Source of the DNA: an uncultured Prevotella sp.
Lineage (GTDB): Bacteria; Bacteroidota; Bacteroidia; Bacteroidales; Bacteroidaceae
Direction of reading: 5' to 3'
Length of the DNA stretch: 19,610 bases
Assembly: GCA_945637645.1 (NCBI GenBank)
Contig: CALZDK010000009.1
Span: forward strand, 1 to 19,610
The notes under the pieces are model-generated. The model had not been told where the DNA came from, made no database searches, and was given only the letters and a program-made list of their open reading frames with translations. Position 1 is the stretch's first letter. Each line of letters begins with the position of its first letter. Both the position numbers and the translations under genes were made by a program. Shown here in pieces: positions 1-8,062 of the stretch.

Positions 1-59
1 ACTTTTTGTTTAACCTTTAATACCATTTACACTATGGCAAAAATCACCCCAATCGCAAA

Positions 60-90
60 GAATAGCACAGGGCGTGAGCCCTGTGTATTC
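60..90. repeat. REP-like palindromic hairpin downstream of nadA
   Basis: The sequence forms a nearly perfect palindrome. GAATA (60-64) pairs with TATTC (86-90), and CACAGGGC (66-73) pairs with GCCCTGTG (78-85), leaving one bulged G (65) and a GTGA tetraloop (74-77). It lies about 55 nt past the nadA stop. No T-tract follows it on the nadA (minus) strand, so a simple intrinsic terminator is not well supported. A bulged stem of this shape is typical of repetitive extragenic palindromes, but only one copy is visible here, so that class is inferred. Confidence 0.45.
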
Positions 91-143
91 GTAGCCACAC
101 CATCACTCCTCCCTCACTTGCAAGGGTTATCCCATGTTTACAC

Positions 144-1127
144 TCAAATACTGAGCATTCTCTCTATGGGTTTCACTGCCTCTCGGGCAACTTCCGGATC
201 CACTTCCACCGATGGCCACTCATAGCGGAGGGCATTGTAGATTTTCAGGAGGGTGTTCATCTTCATGTAGTCACACTCGTTGCAGCTGCATCCTACGCCT
301 CCCTCGCTAATCTCTGGCGGAACAGGATAGAACTTCGTCTGCGGACAGGCACGCTGCATCTCGTGGAGGATGCCTGCCTCGGTGGCTACAATGTATTCTT
401 TGTCGGGATTCTCGGTGGAATATTTCAGCAACACTGCAGTGGATCCTACCACGTCGGCACAAGCCAACACAGGACCCTTGCACTCAGGATGGGCGAGAAC
501 CAAGGCTGCAGGGTGTTCCTGCTTCAGCTTTGCTATCTCCGCCACTGAGAAACGCTCATGGACGTGGCAACCGCCATTCCATAGCAACATGTTGCGACCG
601 GTAACCTGATTGATGTATGAACCGAGATTGTAGTCGGGACCAAAGATTATTTTCTCGTCCTGAGGGAAGGAATCCACAATCTTCTTCGCGTTGCCACTGG
701 TCACAACCACGTCTGTCAGGGCTTTCACGGCGGCAGTGGTGTTCACATAGCTCACCACTTTGTATCCAGGGTGTTCATCCTTGTATTTCTTCAAGTCCTC
801 AGCCTTGCATGAGTCGGCAAGCGAGCAACCGGCGTTGAGGTCGGGAGCGAGCACGAGTTTGTCGGGGCTAAGAATCTTGCAGGTCTCAGCCATGAAATGT
901 ACGCCGCACATCACTATTATCTTTGCGTCGGTGTCGGCAGCCTTGCGTGCCAGCGCGAGCGAGTCGCCTATGAAGTCAGCCACCTCTTGTATTTCCCCGC
1001 GTGTGTAGTAGTGTGCCAGCACGATAGCGTTTTTCTGTTCACAGAGTTTCCTAATCTCAGCCTTCAGGTCTGTGCCCTCAGCCACGGGTTCGTCGATAAA
1101 CCCTTGTTTTTTCCATTCTTCTTTCAT
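144..1127 (-). CDS. nadA: Quinolinate synthase NadA
   Basis: This 327-residue protein is a full-length quinolinate synthase. It condenses iminoaspartate with dihydroxyacetone phosphate to make quinolinate for de novo NAD synthesis in the cytoplasm, using an oxygen-sensitive [4Fe-4S] cluster. Family motifs are clear: LAHYYTRGEIQEVADFIGDS (about 38-55), CGVHFMAETCKIL (about 74-86), GCHVHERF (186-193) and a C-terminal CSCNEC. By comparison with the E. coli enzyme, the likely cluster ligands are C101, C187 and C285. The ATG at 1127 was chosen because the in-frame ATG at 1256 would add 43 basic, low-complexity residues that the family lacks. The start has an A-rich leader with no clear Shine-Dalgarno site. 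nadB and nadC are not in the window. The gene is divergent from the CotH gene across the DnaA-box region. Confidence 0.95.
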   Translation of the reverse strand: MKEEWKKQGFIDEPVAEGTDLKAEIRKLCEQKNAIVLAHYYTRGEIQEVADFIGDSLALARKAADTDAKIIVMCGVHFMAETCKILSPDKLVLAPDLNAGCSLADSCKAEDLKKYKDEHPGYKVVSYVNTTAAVKALTDVVVTSGNAKKIVDSFPQDEKIIFGPDYNLGSYINQVTGRNMLLWNGGCHVHERFSVAEIAKLKQEHPAALVLAHPECKGPVLACADVVGSTAVLLKYSTENPDKEYIVATEAGILHEMQRACPQTKFYPVPPEISEGGVGCSCNECDYMKMNTLLKIYNALRYEWPSVEVDPEVAREAVKPIERMLSI

Positions 1128-1180
1128 AATATATATTTTCTCTTTTTTTTTAAGAAATAAGAAATAGAAGGATAATGGTG

Positions 1181-1511
1181 TGTGGATTGGTGAGAAACTT
1201 TTCCGCCTTTTCCTTGCCCATTTCGTTGTAAACATCAGGTGAATGGTTGTCCACATGCTGTGTTGATGCTATCTTATTGACTAAGAAATCAATCCACAGT
1301 TTATCCACAATTTTCTATTTCGGTGCAAAATTAATAAGTTTATATCTTTTTCCATCAAAAAACTGTGAAAATCTTACTTAAAACTTCATAATAACCCTGT
1401 GGATAACCACATCGGGAGGCTTTTCGTGGAAGTAGAAGTGGATATGTGGATAACTTTTTGGGGTTATTAACACACTTATCAGTATAGTTATCAACACTTT
1501 TGTGTGAATAA
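1181..1511. other. DnaA-box cluster, candidate oriC
   Basis: The intergenic region 1128-1575 holds an unusual density of DnaA boxes (consensus TTATCCACA). Exact copies lie at 1301-1309 (+), 1398-1406 (-) and 1445-1453 (-). Matches of 8 of 9 lie at 1247-1255 (+, TTGTCCACA), 1488-1496 (+, TTATCAACA) and 1503-1511 (-, TGTGAATAA). Matches of 7 of 9 lie at 1181-1189, 1290-1298, 1437-1445 and 1464-1472. A very AT-rich stretch (about 1308-1394) between the first exact box and the others could serve as an unwinding element. The flanking genes diverge. dnaA is not in the window, so origin function is inferred. A DnaA-titrating or DnaA-regulated region is the alternative. Confidence 0.6.
1326..1359 (-). 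promoter_or_regulatory. Candidate nadA promoter (Bacteroidetes type)
   Basis: On the minus strand, TTTG at 1359-1356 is followed after 22 nt by TAATTTTG at 1333-1326, which fits the Bacteroidetes -33/-7 consensus (TTTG, then TAnnTTTG). A start near 1320 would give nadA an unusually long leader of about 190 nt running through the left half of the DnaA-box cluster. Confidence 0.5.
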
Positions 1512-1513
1512 GT

Positions 1514-1544
1514 TTTGTGGTTTTGGGAAAATTGTATAACTTTG
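1514..1544 (+). promoter_or_regulatory. Promoter of the CotH-family gene
   Basis: TTTG (1514-1517), a 19-nt spacer and TATAACTTTG, containing an exact TAnnTTTG at 1537-1544, match the Bacteroidetes promoter consensus. The predicted transcription start is about 25 nt before the ATG at 1576. The promoter directly abuts the rightmost DnaA-box match (1503-1511). Confidence 0.7.
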
Positions 1545-1575
1545 CAAGCGAATCAATAACCAAAAAACAAAGAAA

Positions 1576-3933
1576 ATGAGAAAAGTATTTTTGGCGGCAT
1601 TATTGGCTGCCAGTTCAGTGAACGTTGAAGCACAACTTGTTTTAAACGAAATTATGCAGTCGAACATCGATTGTGTGATGGACGACATAAACGAGTTTCC
1701 CGACTCATGGGTGGAACTCTACAATGCTGGTACCACAGCCACAAACCTGTCTCACTACTCCATTGCCGACACCGACAATCCCGACGAGGCATGGCGACTG
1801 CCCGACAAAACCATTGCTCCAGGCGGCTACCCGTTGGTATATTGCGACAAGGAAGAAAGCGGATTGCACACGCCTTTCCGTCTGGAGTCGGGCAAGGGAT
1901 GTGCAGTATATCTATATAAGGACAAACAGCTCGTTGACAAAATAGAAGGGCTGAAAAAACAACCGGCACCAAACATTGCCTACGGCAGACAAACCGACGG
2001 GGCGGAGAAATGGGGCTATATGGCTACACCTACTCCTTCGGCAGCCAACTGCGGCAACACACTGAAAGACTTGCTGCCAGATCCTGTGTTCAGCAAAAAC
2101 GGATGCGTGGTGGAAAACGGCACCAGTTTCAATCTCGAAATATCACTCCCCGAAGGCTCGCCAGAGGCAGAGATAAGATACACTCTCGACGGATCTGAGC
2201 CAACAAAGAGCAGCACTATCTATTCTTCGGCAATAACCGTTTCTAAAACAACAATAGTTAGGGCAAAGCTATTTGCCGAAGGTATGCTCTCGCCACGGTC
2301 CACAACACAGTCGTATATCTTCTTCCCACGCAATGTTACTCTGCCCGTGATTTCCATTGCAACAAACGAAAAATATTTCTACGACAACAAGCTCGGAATA
2401 TATGTAGATGGCACTTACTCTACAAAAAAGAAAAATTATGAGTACGACTGGCGACGACCCATAAACCTTGAAATATTTTTCGACAAAGAGGAAGACAGTC
2501 AGATAAACCAACTTTGCGAGACACGCATAATGGGTGGAGCAACGAGATCGGCTGCGCTGAAGTCGCTCGCCATCTATGCCAACAAGCGGTTTGGAGAAAA
2601 ACGTTTCAAATATGAGTTCTTCCCAGACCAGCGTCCTGGCATTACCGACTTCAAGTCGCTCGCACTGAGAAATGCAGGCAACGACTTCGACTATCTCTAC
2701 ATGCGCGACGCAATTATACAGCGCACTGCAGCTGCCAATCTCGACATCGACTGGCAAGCATGGCGACCTGCCATAGTATATATAAATGGTGTATATAAAG
2801 GTATGCTCAACATCAGGGAGCGCAGCAACGAGGACAACATATATACCAACTACGACGGACTTGAGGACATCGACATGTTTGAAAACTGGATGGAACTGAA
2901 GTCGGGAACATGGGACAACTACAACGCATTCAAAACTTTCTACAACGAGAAAGGACACACCATGGCAGAATATGAAAAGTGGATGGACACTATTGAGTTT
3001 CTGAACCTTATGGTGGTGAACCTCTACTACAACAACCGCGACTTCCCTGGAAACAACATTGTGATGTGGCGACCACGCACCGAAGACGGACGATGGAGAT
3101 GGATAATGAAAGACACCGACTTCGGACTTGGGCTTTACGGCACACAACCCGACTACAACACCATAGCGTGGGTGAACGACCACAACTACGACCCAGGCAC
3201 CTCATGGGCAAACAACTGGGAACACACCATACTCTTCCGCCATCTGATGGAGGACGAGGACTTCAGGCGTGAGTTTGTTGACCGTGCAGCCATCTACATG
3301 GGCGACTTCCTCAACGAGCGTGGCACACGGGAGTTGTGGGACCCTATGTATGAGATGATTAAATATGAATATCCCAACCACCGCCGACTCTTCAATCCGT
3401 GGTGGCCAAACTACAGTCAGGAGCTTTCCAGTGCAAGGCAGTTCCTTTCACGCCGCACAAACTATTTCTACAAATTTGTGGCTGAATACTACGGTGTTGG
3501 CACTCCTACCGCACTTACCGTAAACAAGTCGCTGGCGGAAGAGGAAATGGACGGGACAACAATAGAGATGAATGGTGTGAAGCTGAGCAAGGGAAAGTTC
3601 GACGGCAAGTTCTATGCCGACAGAAAACTTACCGTCAGCAGCAGTTCACCGAGGGTTAAGGGGTGGAAAATAATAATCACCAGAAATGGAAATAACGAGG
3701 AAAAGGAAGTGGAGGGCAACAGCTACAGTTTCGTTATGCCTTCGTGTACGAAAATGTCTGTAGAAGCCGTTCTCGGCGAAGACACTTCTGTTGACTCCAT
3801 CACAGACAACAATCAAACCTCGTCGGACATCGTTACACTGACAGGCATAGTGGTACGCAAAAACGCTACAACCACCCAAGGCCTCCGCCCAGGAGTTTAT
3901 TTGTGGAAAAACAGAAAAGTGGTGGTAAAATAA
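1576..3933 (+). CDS. Secreted CotH-kinase-like protein with lamin-tail domain and T9SS-like tail
   Basis: This 785-residue multidomain exported protein begins with a signal peptide (1-20, ending VEAQ). A lamin-tail-like domain follows (about 21-125, starting LVLNEIMQSN with WVELYN). A chitobiase-type beta-sandwich comes next (about 170-250, with RYTLDGSEPT), then a CotH domain (about 255-640). CotH marks are the GYYKG-like VYKGMLNIRERS segment (406-417) and RWRWIMKDTDFGLG (506-519), whose Asp pair D513/D515 fits the kinase-like metal site. The last 30 residues (GLRPGVYLWKNRKVVVK) resemble a type A sorting domain of the type IX secretion system, so release to or anchoring at the cell surface is likely. 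CotH proteins are atypical secreted kinases in spore-formers; the substrate in Bacteroidetes is not known. The gene has its own promoter and terminator and appears monocistronic. Confidence 0.85.
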   Translation: MRKVFLAALLAASSVNVEAQLVLNEIMQSNIDCVMDDINEFPDSWVELYNAGTTATNLSHYSIADTDNPDEAWRLPDKTIAPGGYPLVYCDKEESGLHTPFRLESGKGCAVYLYKDKQLVDKIEGLKKQPAPNIAYGRQTDGAEKWGYMATPTPSAANCGNTLKDLLPDPVFSKNGCVVENGTSFNLEISLPEGSPEAEIRYTLDGSEPTKSSTIYSSAITVSKTTIVRAKLFAEGMLSPRSTTQSYIFFPRNVTLPVISIATNEKYFYDNKLGIYVDGTYSTKKKNYEYDWRRPINLEIFFDKEEDSQINQLCETRIMGGATRSAALKSLAIYANKRFGEKRFKYEFFPDQRPGITDFKSLALRNAGNDFDYLYMRDAIIQRTAAANLDIDWQAWRPAIVYINGVYKGMLNIRERSNEDNIYTNYDGLEDIDMFENWMELKSGTWDNYNAFKTFYNEKGHTMAEYEKWMDTIEFLNLMVVNLYYNNRDFPGNNIVMWRPRTEDGRWRWIMKDTDFGLGLYGTQPDYNTIAWVNDHNYDPGTSWANNWEHTILFRHLMEDEDFRREFVDRAAIYMGDFLNERGTRELWDPMYEMIKYEYPNHRRLFNPWWPNYSQELSSARQFLSRRTNYFYKFVAEYYGVGTPTALTVNKSLAEEEMDGTTIEMNGVKLSKGKFDGKFYADRKLTVSSSSPRVKGWKIIITRNGNNEEKEVEGNSYSFVMPSCTKMSVEAVLGEDTSVDSITDNNQTSSDIVTLTGIVVRKNATTTQGLRPGVYLWKNRKVVVK

Positions 3934-3939
3934 TGAAAT

Positions 3940-3980
3940 ACCCCTCCGACTCTCCCAACAAAGGGAAAAATCGGAGGGGT
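3940..3980. terminator. Bidirectional terminator between convergent genes
   Basis: A 10-bp perfect stem, ACCCCTCCGA (3940-3949) with TCGGAGGGGT (3971-3980), encloses an inner TCCC/GGGA stem. T-rich sequence follows on the plus strand (CTCTTTAATT) and on the minus strand (TATTTCATTATTTTA). It lies 6 nt after the CotH stop and 37 nt past the stop of the minus-strand GH94 gene, so it can end both. Confidence 0.8.
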
Positions 3981-3984
3981 TGCT

Positions 3985-4016
3985 CTTTAATTCTTTAATT
4001 CTTTAATTCTTTAATC
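3985..4016. repeat. Tandem 8-bp repeat (CTTTAATT x4)
   Basis: Four head-to-tail copies of CTTTAATT fill the space between the terminator hairpin and the GH94 stop codon (units at 3985, 3993, 4001 and 4009; the last ends in C). Related CTTAATT motifs occur at 18234-18261 and near 17240, always in gaps between genes. Confidence 0.8.
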
Positions 4017-4017
4017 C

Positions 4018-6495
4018 TTACATCACCACTTCCACCTCATGCTTACCTGCAGAGTAAGGGATTACGGTGCCTTCTATTGCCTTGCCATCAACAATGAGTG
4101 AGCTGACACCCGATTGCTTGCCTTCAGGATTCTTAACCCTGATGGTGTATTCTGCGTCGCGATAGCGGCGGCTGACAGTGTATTCCTTGGCTGTGGAAGG
4201 CAGACACGGGCGAACGGCGAGACCTTCGTAGTCGGGTTGAATGCCAAGGATGTATTGGCTTACTGTAAGCCACATCCATGCTGCAGTGCCGGTGAGCCAT
4301 GAGTTCTTGCCCTCACCCGGACGGAAAGCGTCTTTTCCTGCCACCATCTGACAGTTGACATAAGGCTCAACCTTATGCAGTGTCTGGTGTTTCTCTTCAA
4401 CGTATGAAGGAAGAATCTTTGTGTAGTGATCCCACGCTTCGTTGCCTCGTCCTGCAACGGTCATGCCTATGATAACCCAAGGATTGTTGTGACAGAAGAT
4501 GCCCGCATTCTCCTTGTAGCCCTCAGGATAAGACGAAATCTCACCCATTTCCACGTGGTAGGTGGTGTAGGCAGGGTTGTTAAGCACAATACCGTGATCG
4601 CAATCCATCATTCTCTCAACAGAGTCGATAGCCTTGTCGCAAAGTCCTTCCTCAAGACCTATTCCCGCCATGGTACACCATCCTTGGCTCTCGATGAATA
4701 TCTTGCCTTCCTCGTTCTCGTTAGATCCAATCTTGTTGCCGTAGAAATCGTAGGCGCGGAGGAACCATTCGCCGTCCCATCCGTCTTTCTTCACAGCTTT
4801 TTCCATAGCTTCCACAGCGGCTGCCATCTTCTCTGCCTCCTGCTCGAAGCTCTCTATGCCGTATTTCTTGGCGTCCTCGCCCTGCTTTGCCAGTTGGCGG
4901 CAGAGAGAGACATATTCCTTGCCTGTAACCACGAAGAGACCTGCAATCATGAGCGACTCTGCCTTAGAACCCTTGCTGTTGTTTTCCGTTGTCTGGAAAC
5001 TCTCGTTGGGGTCCCAGGAGAAGCAGTTGAGGTTTAGACAGTCGTTCCAGTCGGCGCGTCCTATTAGTGGCAGTGAGTGAGGGCCAAGGTTGTTGGTAAC
5101 GTGTTCCATAGATATCTTCAGGTGCTCGAAGAGTGTCTTCTCGCTGCCTGGCTGATTGTCGAAAGGCACTGGCTCGGTGAGTATTGAGAAGTCGCCTGTC
5201 TCTTTCAGGTAGGCTGCAGTGCCGAAGATGAGCCAGCAGGGGTCGTCGTTGAATCCGCCGCCAATGTCGTTGTTGCCACGCTTGGTGAGTGGTTGGTACT
5301 GGTGGTAGCAGCCGCCGTCGGGGAACTGTGTGGAGGCAATGTCGATGATGCGCTGGCGTGCGCGGCTTGGCACAAGGTGTACGAAACCAACGAGGTCTTG
5401 GTTAGAGTCGCGGAATCCCATTCCACGTCCCACACCACTCTCGAAGAAACTGGCTGATCGTGAGAAATTGAATGTCACCATACACTGATACTGGTTCCAG
5501 ATGTTCACCATGCGGTCGAGCTTGTCGTTGCCGCTGCTTACGGAGAAATTGTCGAGTAGCTTGTCCCAGTAGGCTTTCAGCTCGGCAAAGGCGGCATCCA
5601 CCTTCTCTGTGGTGTTCAGCCTGTCTATCAGCTCGTGTGCCTTCTTCTTGTTGATGACTTTCTTTGCCTCAAACTTCTCTTCCTGCTCGTTCTCAATGTA
5701 GCCGAGGAGGAACACGAAGTCGCGGCTCTCGCCTGGGGCAAGTTCCACCTCTATATATTGCGAGGCTATGGGGCTCCAGCCGTGGGCGTGGCTGTTGCGC
5801 GGACGACCTTCAACAACGGCGTCGGGGGCAGATTTCTCCGAATAGAGTCCCACGAAGGTCTCACGGTCGGTGTCGTAGCCCTGTATTTCGGCGTTCACGG
5901 TGTAGAAGGCGTAGTGGTTGCGGCGCTCGCGGTATTCTGTCTTATGATAGATTGTGGACCCTTCTATCTCCACCTCGCCGGTTGAGAAGTTGCGCTGGAA
6001 ATTCTCCATGTCGGTGGCTGCGTTCCACAGACACCACTCGGTGAAGGAGAAGAGTTTCAGCTGCTTCTTTTCCTGTGAGTTGTTACGCAGTGTGAGTTTT
6101 TGTACCTCGCCCCATGTCTTCAGTGGCACAAAAAAGAGTACGGAAGCCTCCACGCCGTTCTTGCTTCCCGTGATGCGTGTGTAGCCCATACCGTGGCGGC
6201 ACTCATAGGAGTCGAGCGGGGTGCGGCAGGGTTTCCATCCGGGATTCCAGATGGTGTCGCCGTCTTTCAGGTAGAAGTAGCGTCCGTCGTTGTCCATTGG
6301 CACGTTGTTGTAGCGGTAACGTGTAATGCGGCGGAACTTGGCGTCTTTGTAGAAGCTGTAGCCTCCGGCGGTGTTTGAGATGAGCGAGAAGAAGTCTTCG
6401 TTGCCTAAGTAGTTAATCCAAGGCCATGGGGTCTTTGGGTCGGTGATGACGTACTCTCGGTTGAGGTCGTCGAAGTGTCCGTATCTTTTTTCCAT
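4018..6495 (-). CDS. GH94 family disaccharide phosphorylase (cellobiose / diacetylchitobiose type)
   Basis: This 825-residue cytoplasmic enzyme has no signal peptide and the usual length of GH94. The family cleaves beta-linked disaccharides with inorganic phosphate, giving a sugar 1-phosphate plus free sugar, which saves ATP. The N-terminal block YGHFDDLNREYVITDP...INYLGNEDFFSLISNTAGGY (5-46) matches cellobiose and N,N'-diacetylchitobiose phosphorylases. FFESGVGRGMGFRDSNQD (350-367) and GRADWNDCLNLNCF (479-492) form the active site, with D485 the likely general acid. The two specificities cannot be separated by eye; cellobiose is favoured because the divergent neighbour is a GH5 glycosidase acting on plant beta-glycans. 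The ATG at 6495 was chosen because the in-frame ATG at 6540 lies on the promoter -7 element. No sugar transporter lies next to it. Confidence 0.88.
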   Translation of the reverse strand: MEKRYGHFDDLNREYVITDPKTPWPWINYLGNEDFFSLISNTAGGYSFYKDAKFRRITRYRYNNVPMDNDGRYFYLKDGDTIWNPGWKPCRTPLDSYECRHGMGYTRITGSKNGVEASVLFFVPLKTWGEVQKLTLRNNSQEKKQLKLFSFTEWCLWNAATDMENFQRNFSTGEVEIEGSTIYHKTEYRERRNHYAFYTVNAEIQGYDTDRETFVGLYSEKSAPDAVVEGRPRNSHAHGWSPIASQYIEVELAPGESRDFVFLLGYIENEQEEKFEAKKVINKKKAHELIDRLNTTEKVDAAFAELKAYWDKLLDNFSVSSGNDKLDRMVNIWNQYQCMVTFNFSRSASFFESGVGRGMGFRDSNQDLVGFVHLVPSRARQRIIDIASTQFPDGGCYHQYQPLTKRGNNDIGGGFNDDPCWLIFGTAAYLKETGDFSILTEPVPFDNQPGSEKTLFEHLKISMEHVTNNLGPHSLPLIGRADWNDCLNLNCFSWDPNESFQTTENNSKGSKAESLMIAGLFVVTGKEYVSLCRQLAKQGEDAKKYGIESFEQEAEKMAAAVEAMEKAVKKDGWDGEWFLRAYDFYGNKIGSNENEEGKIFIESQGWCTMAGIGLEEGLCDKAIDSVERMMDCDHGIVLNNPAYTTYHVEMGEISSYPEGYKENAGIFCHNNPWVIIGMTVAGRGNEAWDHYTKILPSYVEEKHQTLHKVEPYVNCQMVAGKDAFRPGEGKNSWLTGTAAWMWLTVSQYILGIQPDYEGLAVRPCLPSTAKEYTVSRRYRDAEYTIRVKNPEGKQSGVSSLIVDGKAIEGTVIPYSAGKHEVEVVM

Positions 6496-6539
6496 TTTAA
6501 AAAAGTATATAATTAAAATCAGAGGTAGGTTTTTGCCCA

Positions 6540-6571
6540 CAAAATTAGATTATTTTTCTTGTAACGGCAAA
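6540..6571 (-). promoter_or_regulatory. Promoter of the GH94 gene
   Basis: On the minus strand, TTTG at 6571-6568 is followed after 20 nt by TAATTTTG at 6547-6540, an exact Bacteroidetes -33/-7 pair. The leader to the ATG at 6495 would be about 40 nt. This placement rules out translation from the upstream in-frame ATG at 6540. Confidence 0.7.
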
Positions 6572-6686
6572 AGAAAAGACTTATTTTTTGAAAAAAAACA
6601 AATATTAGTCAAATATCTATTGTCAGTAAGTCAAAATAGTATCAATTTTTGATATTGAATGTATAGTGTGTTAGGGAAAAAATGTC

Positions 6687-6694
6687 TATCTTTG
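6687..6694 (+). promoter_or_regulatory. -7 element of the GH5 gene promoter
   Basis: TATCTTTG matches TAnnTTTG and lies 28 nt before the GH5 start codon. The -33 element is weak (only TGTG at 6667-6670, 16 nt upstream), so the promoter may need an activator. The GH5 and GH94 promoters are back to back in a 227-bp AT-rich gap in which I see no gene. Confidence 0.5.
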
Positions 6695-6722
6695 CAAGCA
6701 GAATAACAATAACCTAAAAAAA

Positions 6723-8048
6723 ATGCAAATGAAGAAAATTATCTTGATTGTTGTGTTGCTGCTTGTTGCAGTGGTGGCTTGTCTTTGGTGGATAAACAAG
6801 AAAGACAAAAACGAACAGGCGGAAGACAAGTTTGTGAAAGTCGTTGACGGACATTTCCAGCGTAACGGAAAGCCTTACTACTATGTGGGCACTAACTTCT
6901 GGTATGGGGCTATACTCGGATCAGAGGGTAGGGGAGGAAACAGAGAAAGGCTCTGCCAGGAACTCGACGACATGAAGGCAATGGGAATTGACAACCTCAG
7001 AATACTCGTGGGAAGCGACGGAGAAGAGGGAGTGCTGACAAAGGTTGAGCCTACGCTGCAGAAAGCGCCAGGAGTGTATAACGACACTATTCTTGCTGGT
7101 CTCGACTATCTGCTCATGGAGATGGGAAAGCGAGACATGGTGGCTGTGCTCTATCTTAACAACTCGTGGGAATGGAGTGGAGGCTACGGATTCTATCTTG
7201 AACATGCAGGAGAGGGCGTTGCGCCAAGACCCAACGAGGATGGATATCCCGCATTCATGAATTTCATGCGCAAATACGCAACATCGGAGAAAGCCCACAA
7301 ACTCTTCTACGACTATGTGCGCTTCATCATCAGCCGGACAAACCGCTACACTAACGTTGCTTACGTGGACGACCCTGCCATTATGTCGTGGCAGATAGGC
7401 AACGAGCCAAGAGCCTTCGGAAAAGAAGAACTTCAGCCCTTCACCAACTGGCTGAAGGAGGCGTCGGCGCTGATTCGTAGCCTCGACAAAAACCACCTCA
7501 TCTCGATAGGCACCGAGGGAGCATGGGGATGTGAGGGCGACTATGAAACTTACGAGAAGATAAGTTCCGACCCAAACATCGACTACTGCAACATCCACAT
7601 CTGGCCTTACAACTGGAGCTGGGCAAAGCCCGACAGACTGATTGAGGACCTTCCTGCCGCTTGCGACAGCACAAAGCAGTATATCGACCGACACATAGAA
7701 ATTTGCGACCGACTGAACAAGCCTCTTGTGATGGAGGAGTTTGGCTATCCGCGCGACGGATTCAAGTTCGACAAAAAGACTTCAACAAAGGGGCGCGACG
7801 GATATTATAAATATGTGTTCTCGCTGGTTGCTGAAAATGCAGAGAAGGGAGGCAAGTTTGCCGGATGTAACTTCTGGGCTTGGGGAGGACGAGCCAATCC
7901 GCAGCACGAGCAGTGGCTGCCTGGCGACGACTACACCGGCGACCCGGCTCAGGAAGCCCAAGGCCTTAACTCCGTTTTCTCCACCGACACTACCACGCTC
8001 GAAATAGTGAAGCAGCAAGTGGTGAGAATGGAAAAAATGAAAAAGTAA
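6723..8048 (+). CDS. GH5 family beta-mannanase-like glycoside hydrolase
   Basis: This 441-residue exported glycosidase fits GH5 subfamily 7 (endo-beta-1,4-mannanases) by overall pattern. The N-terminus has a hydrophobic segment (5-23) with VVAC at 17-20, which could be a lipobox or simply a membrane anchor. The catalytic domain spans about 36-440. The acid/base is E228 in SWQIGNEPR and the nucleophile E339 in PLVMEEFGYPRD. NIHIWPYNWSW (290-300) and CNFWAWGGR (382-390) are further family blocks. Mannanases hydrolyse internal mannan or glucomannan bonds at the cell surface or in the periplasm. It is divergent from the GH94 gene, which could phosphorolyse released beta-disaccharides, but no SusC/SusD pair is nearby. 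A second in-frame ATG at 6729 is an equally possible start. Confidence 0.85.
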   Translation: MQMKKIILIVVLLLVAVVACLWWINKKDKNEQAEDKFVKVVDGHFQRNGKPYYYVGTNFWYGAILGSEGRGGNRERLCQELDDMKAMGIDNLRILVGSDGEEGVLTKVEPTLQKAPGVYNDTILAGLDYLLMEMGKRDMVAVLYLNNSWEWSGGYGFYLEHAGEGVAPRPNEDGYPAFMNFMRKYATSEKAHKLFYDYVRFIISRTNRYTNVAYVDDPAIMSWQIGNEPRAFGKEELQPFTNWLKEASALIRSLDKNHLISIGTEGAWGCEGDYETYEKISSDPNIDYCNIHIWPYNWSWAKPDRLIEDLPAACDSTKQYIDRHIEICDRLNKPLVMEEFGYPRDGFKFDKKTSTKGRDGYYKYVFSLVAENAEKGGKFAGCNFWAWGGRANPQHEQWLPGDDYTGDPAQEAQGLNSVFSTDTTTLEIVKQQVVRMEKMKK

Positions 8049-8062
8049 ACAAAAAGTACAAA

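Noticed and set aside
1128..1256. Extension of nadA to an upstream in-frame ATG
   Set aside because: The extra 43 residues are low-complexity and basic, absent from NadA proteins, and lie in the AT-rich leader.
2269..3183. A 304-codon open frame antisense to the CotH gene
   Set aside because: It matches no family, has no initiation signals, and lies wholly inside a gene with clear domains. It arises from the C3-rich codon use of that gene.
4426..5037. A 203-codon open frame opposite the GH94 gene
   Set aside because: It is a shadow frame; the opposite strand has conserved GH94 motifs throughout.
6921..7694. A 257-codon open frame opposite the GH5 gene
   Set aside because: It is a shadow of the mannanase-like gene and has no recognisable domain.
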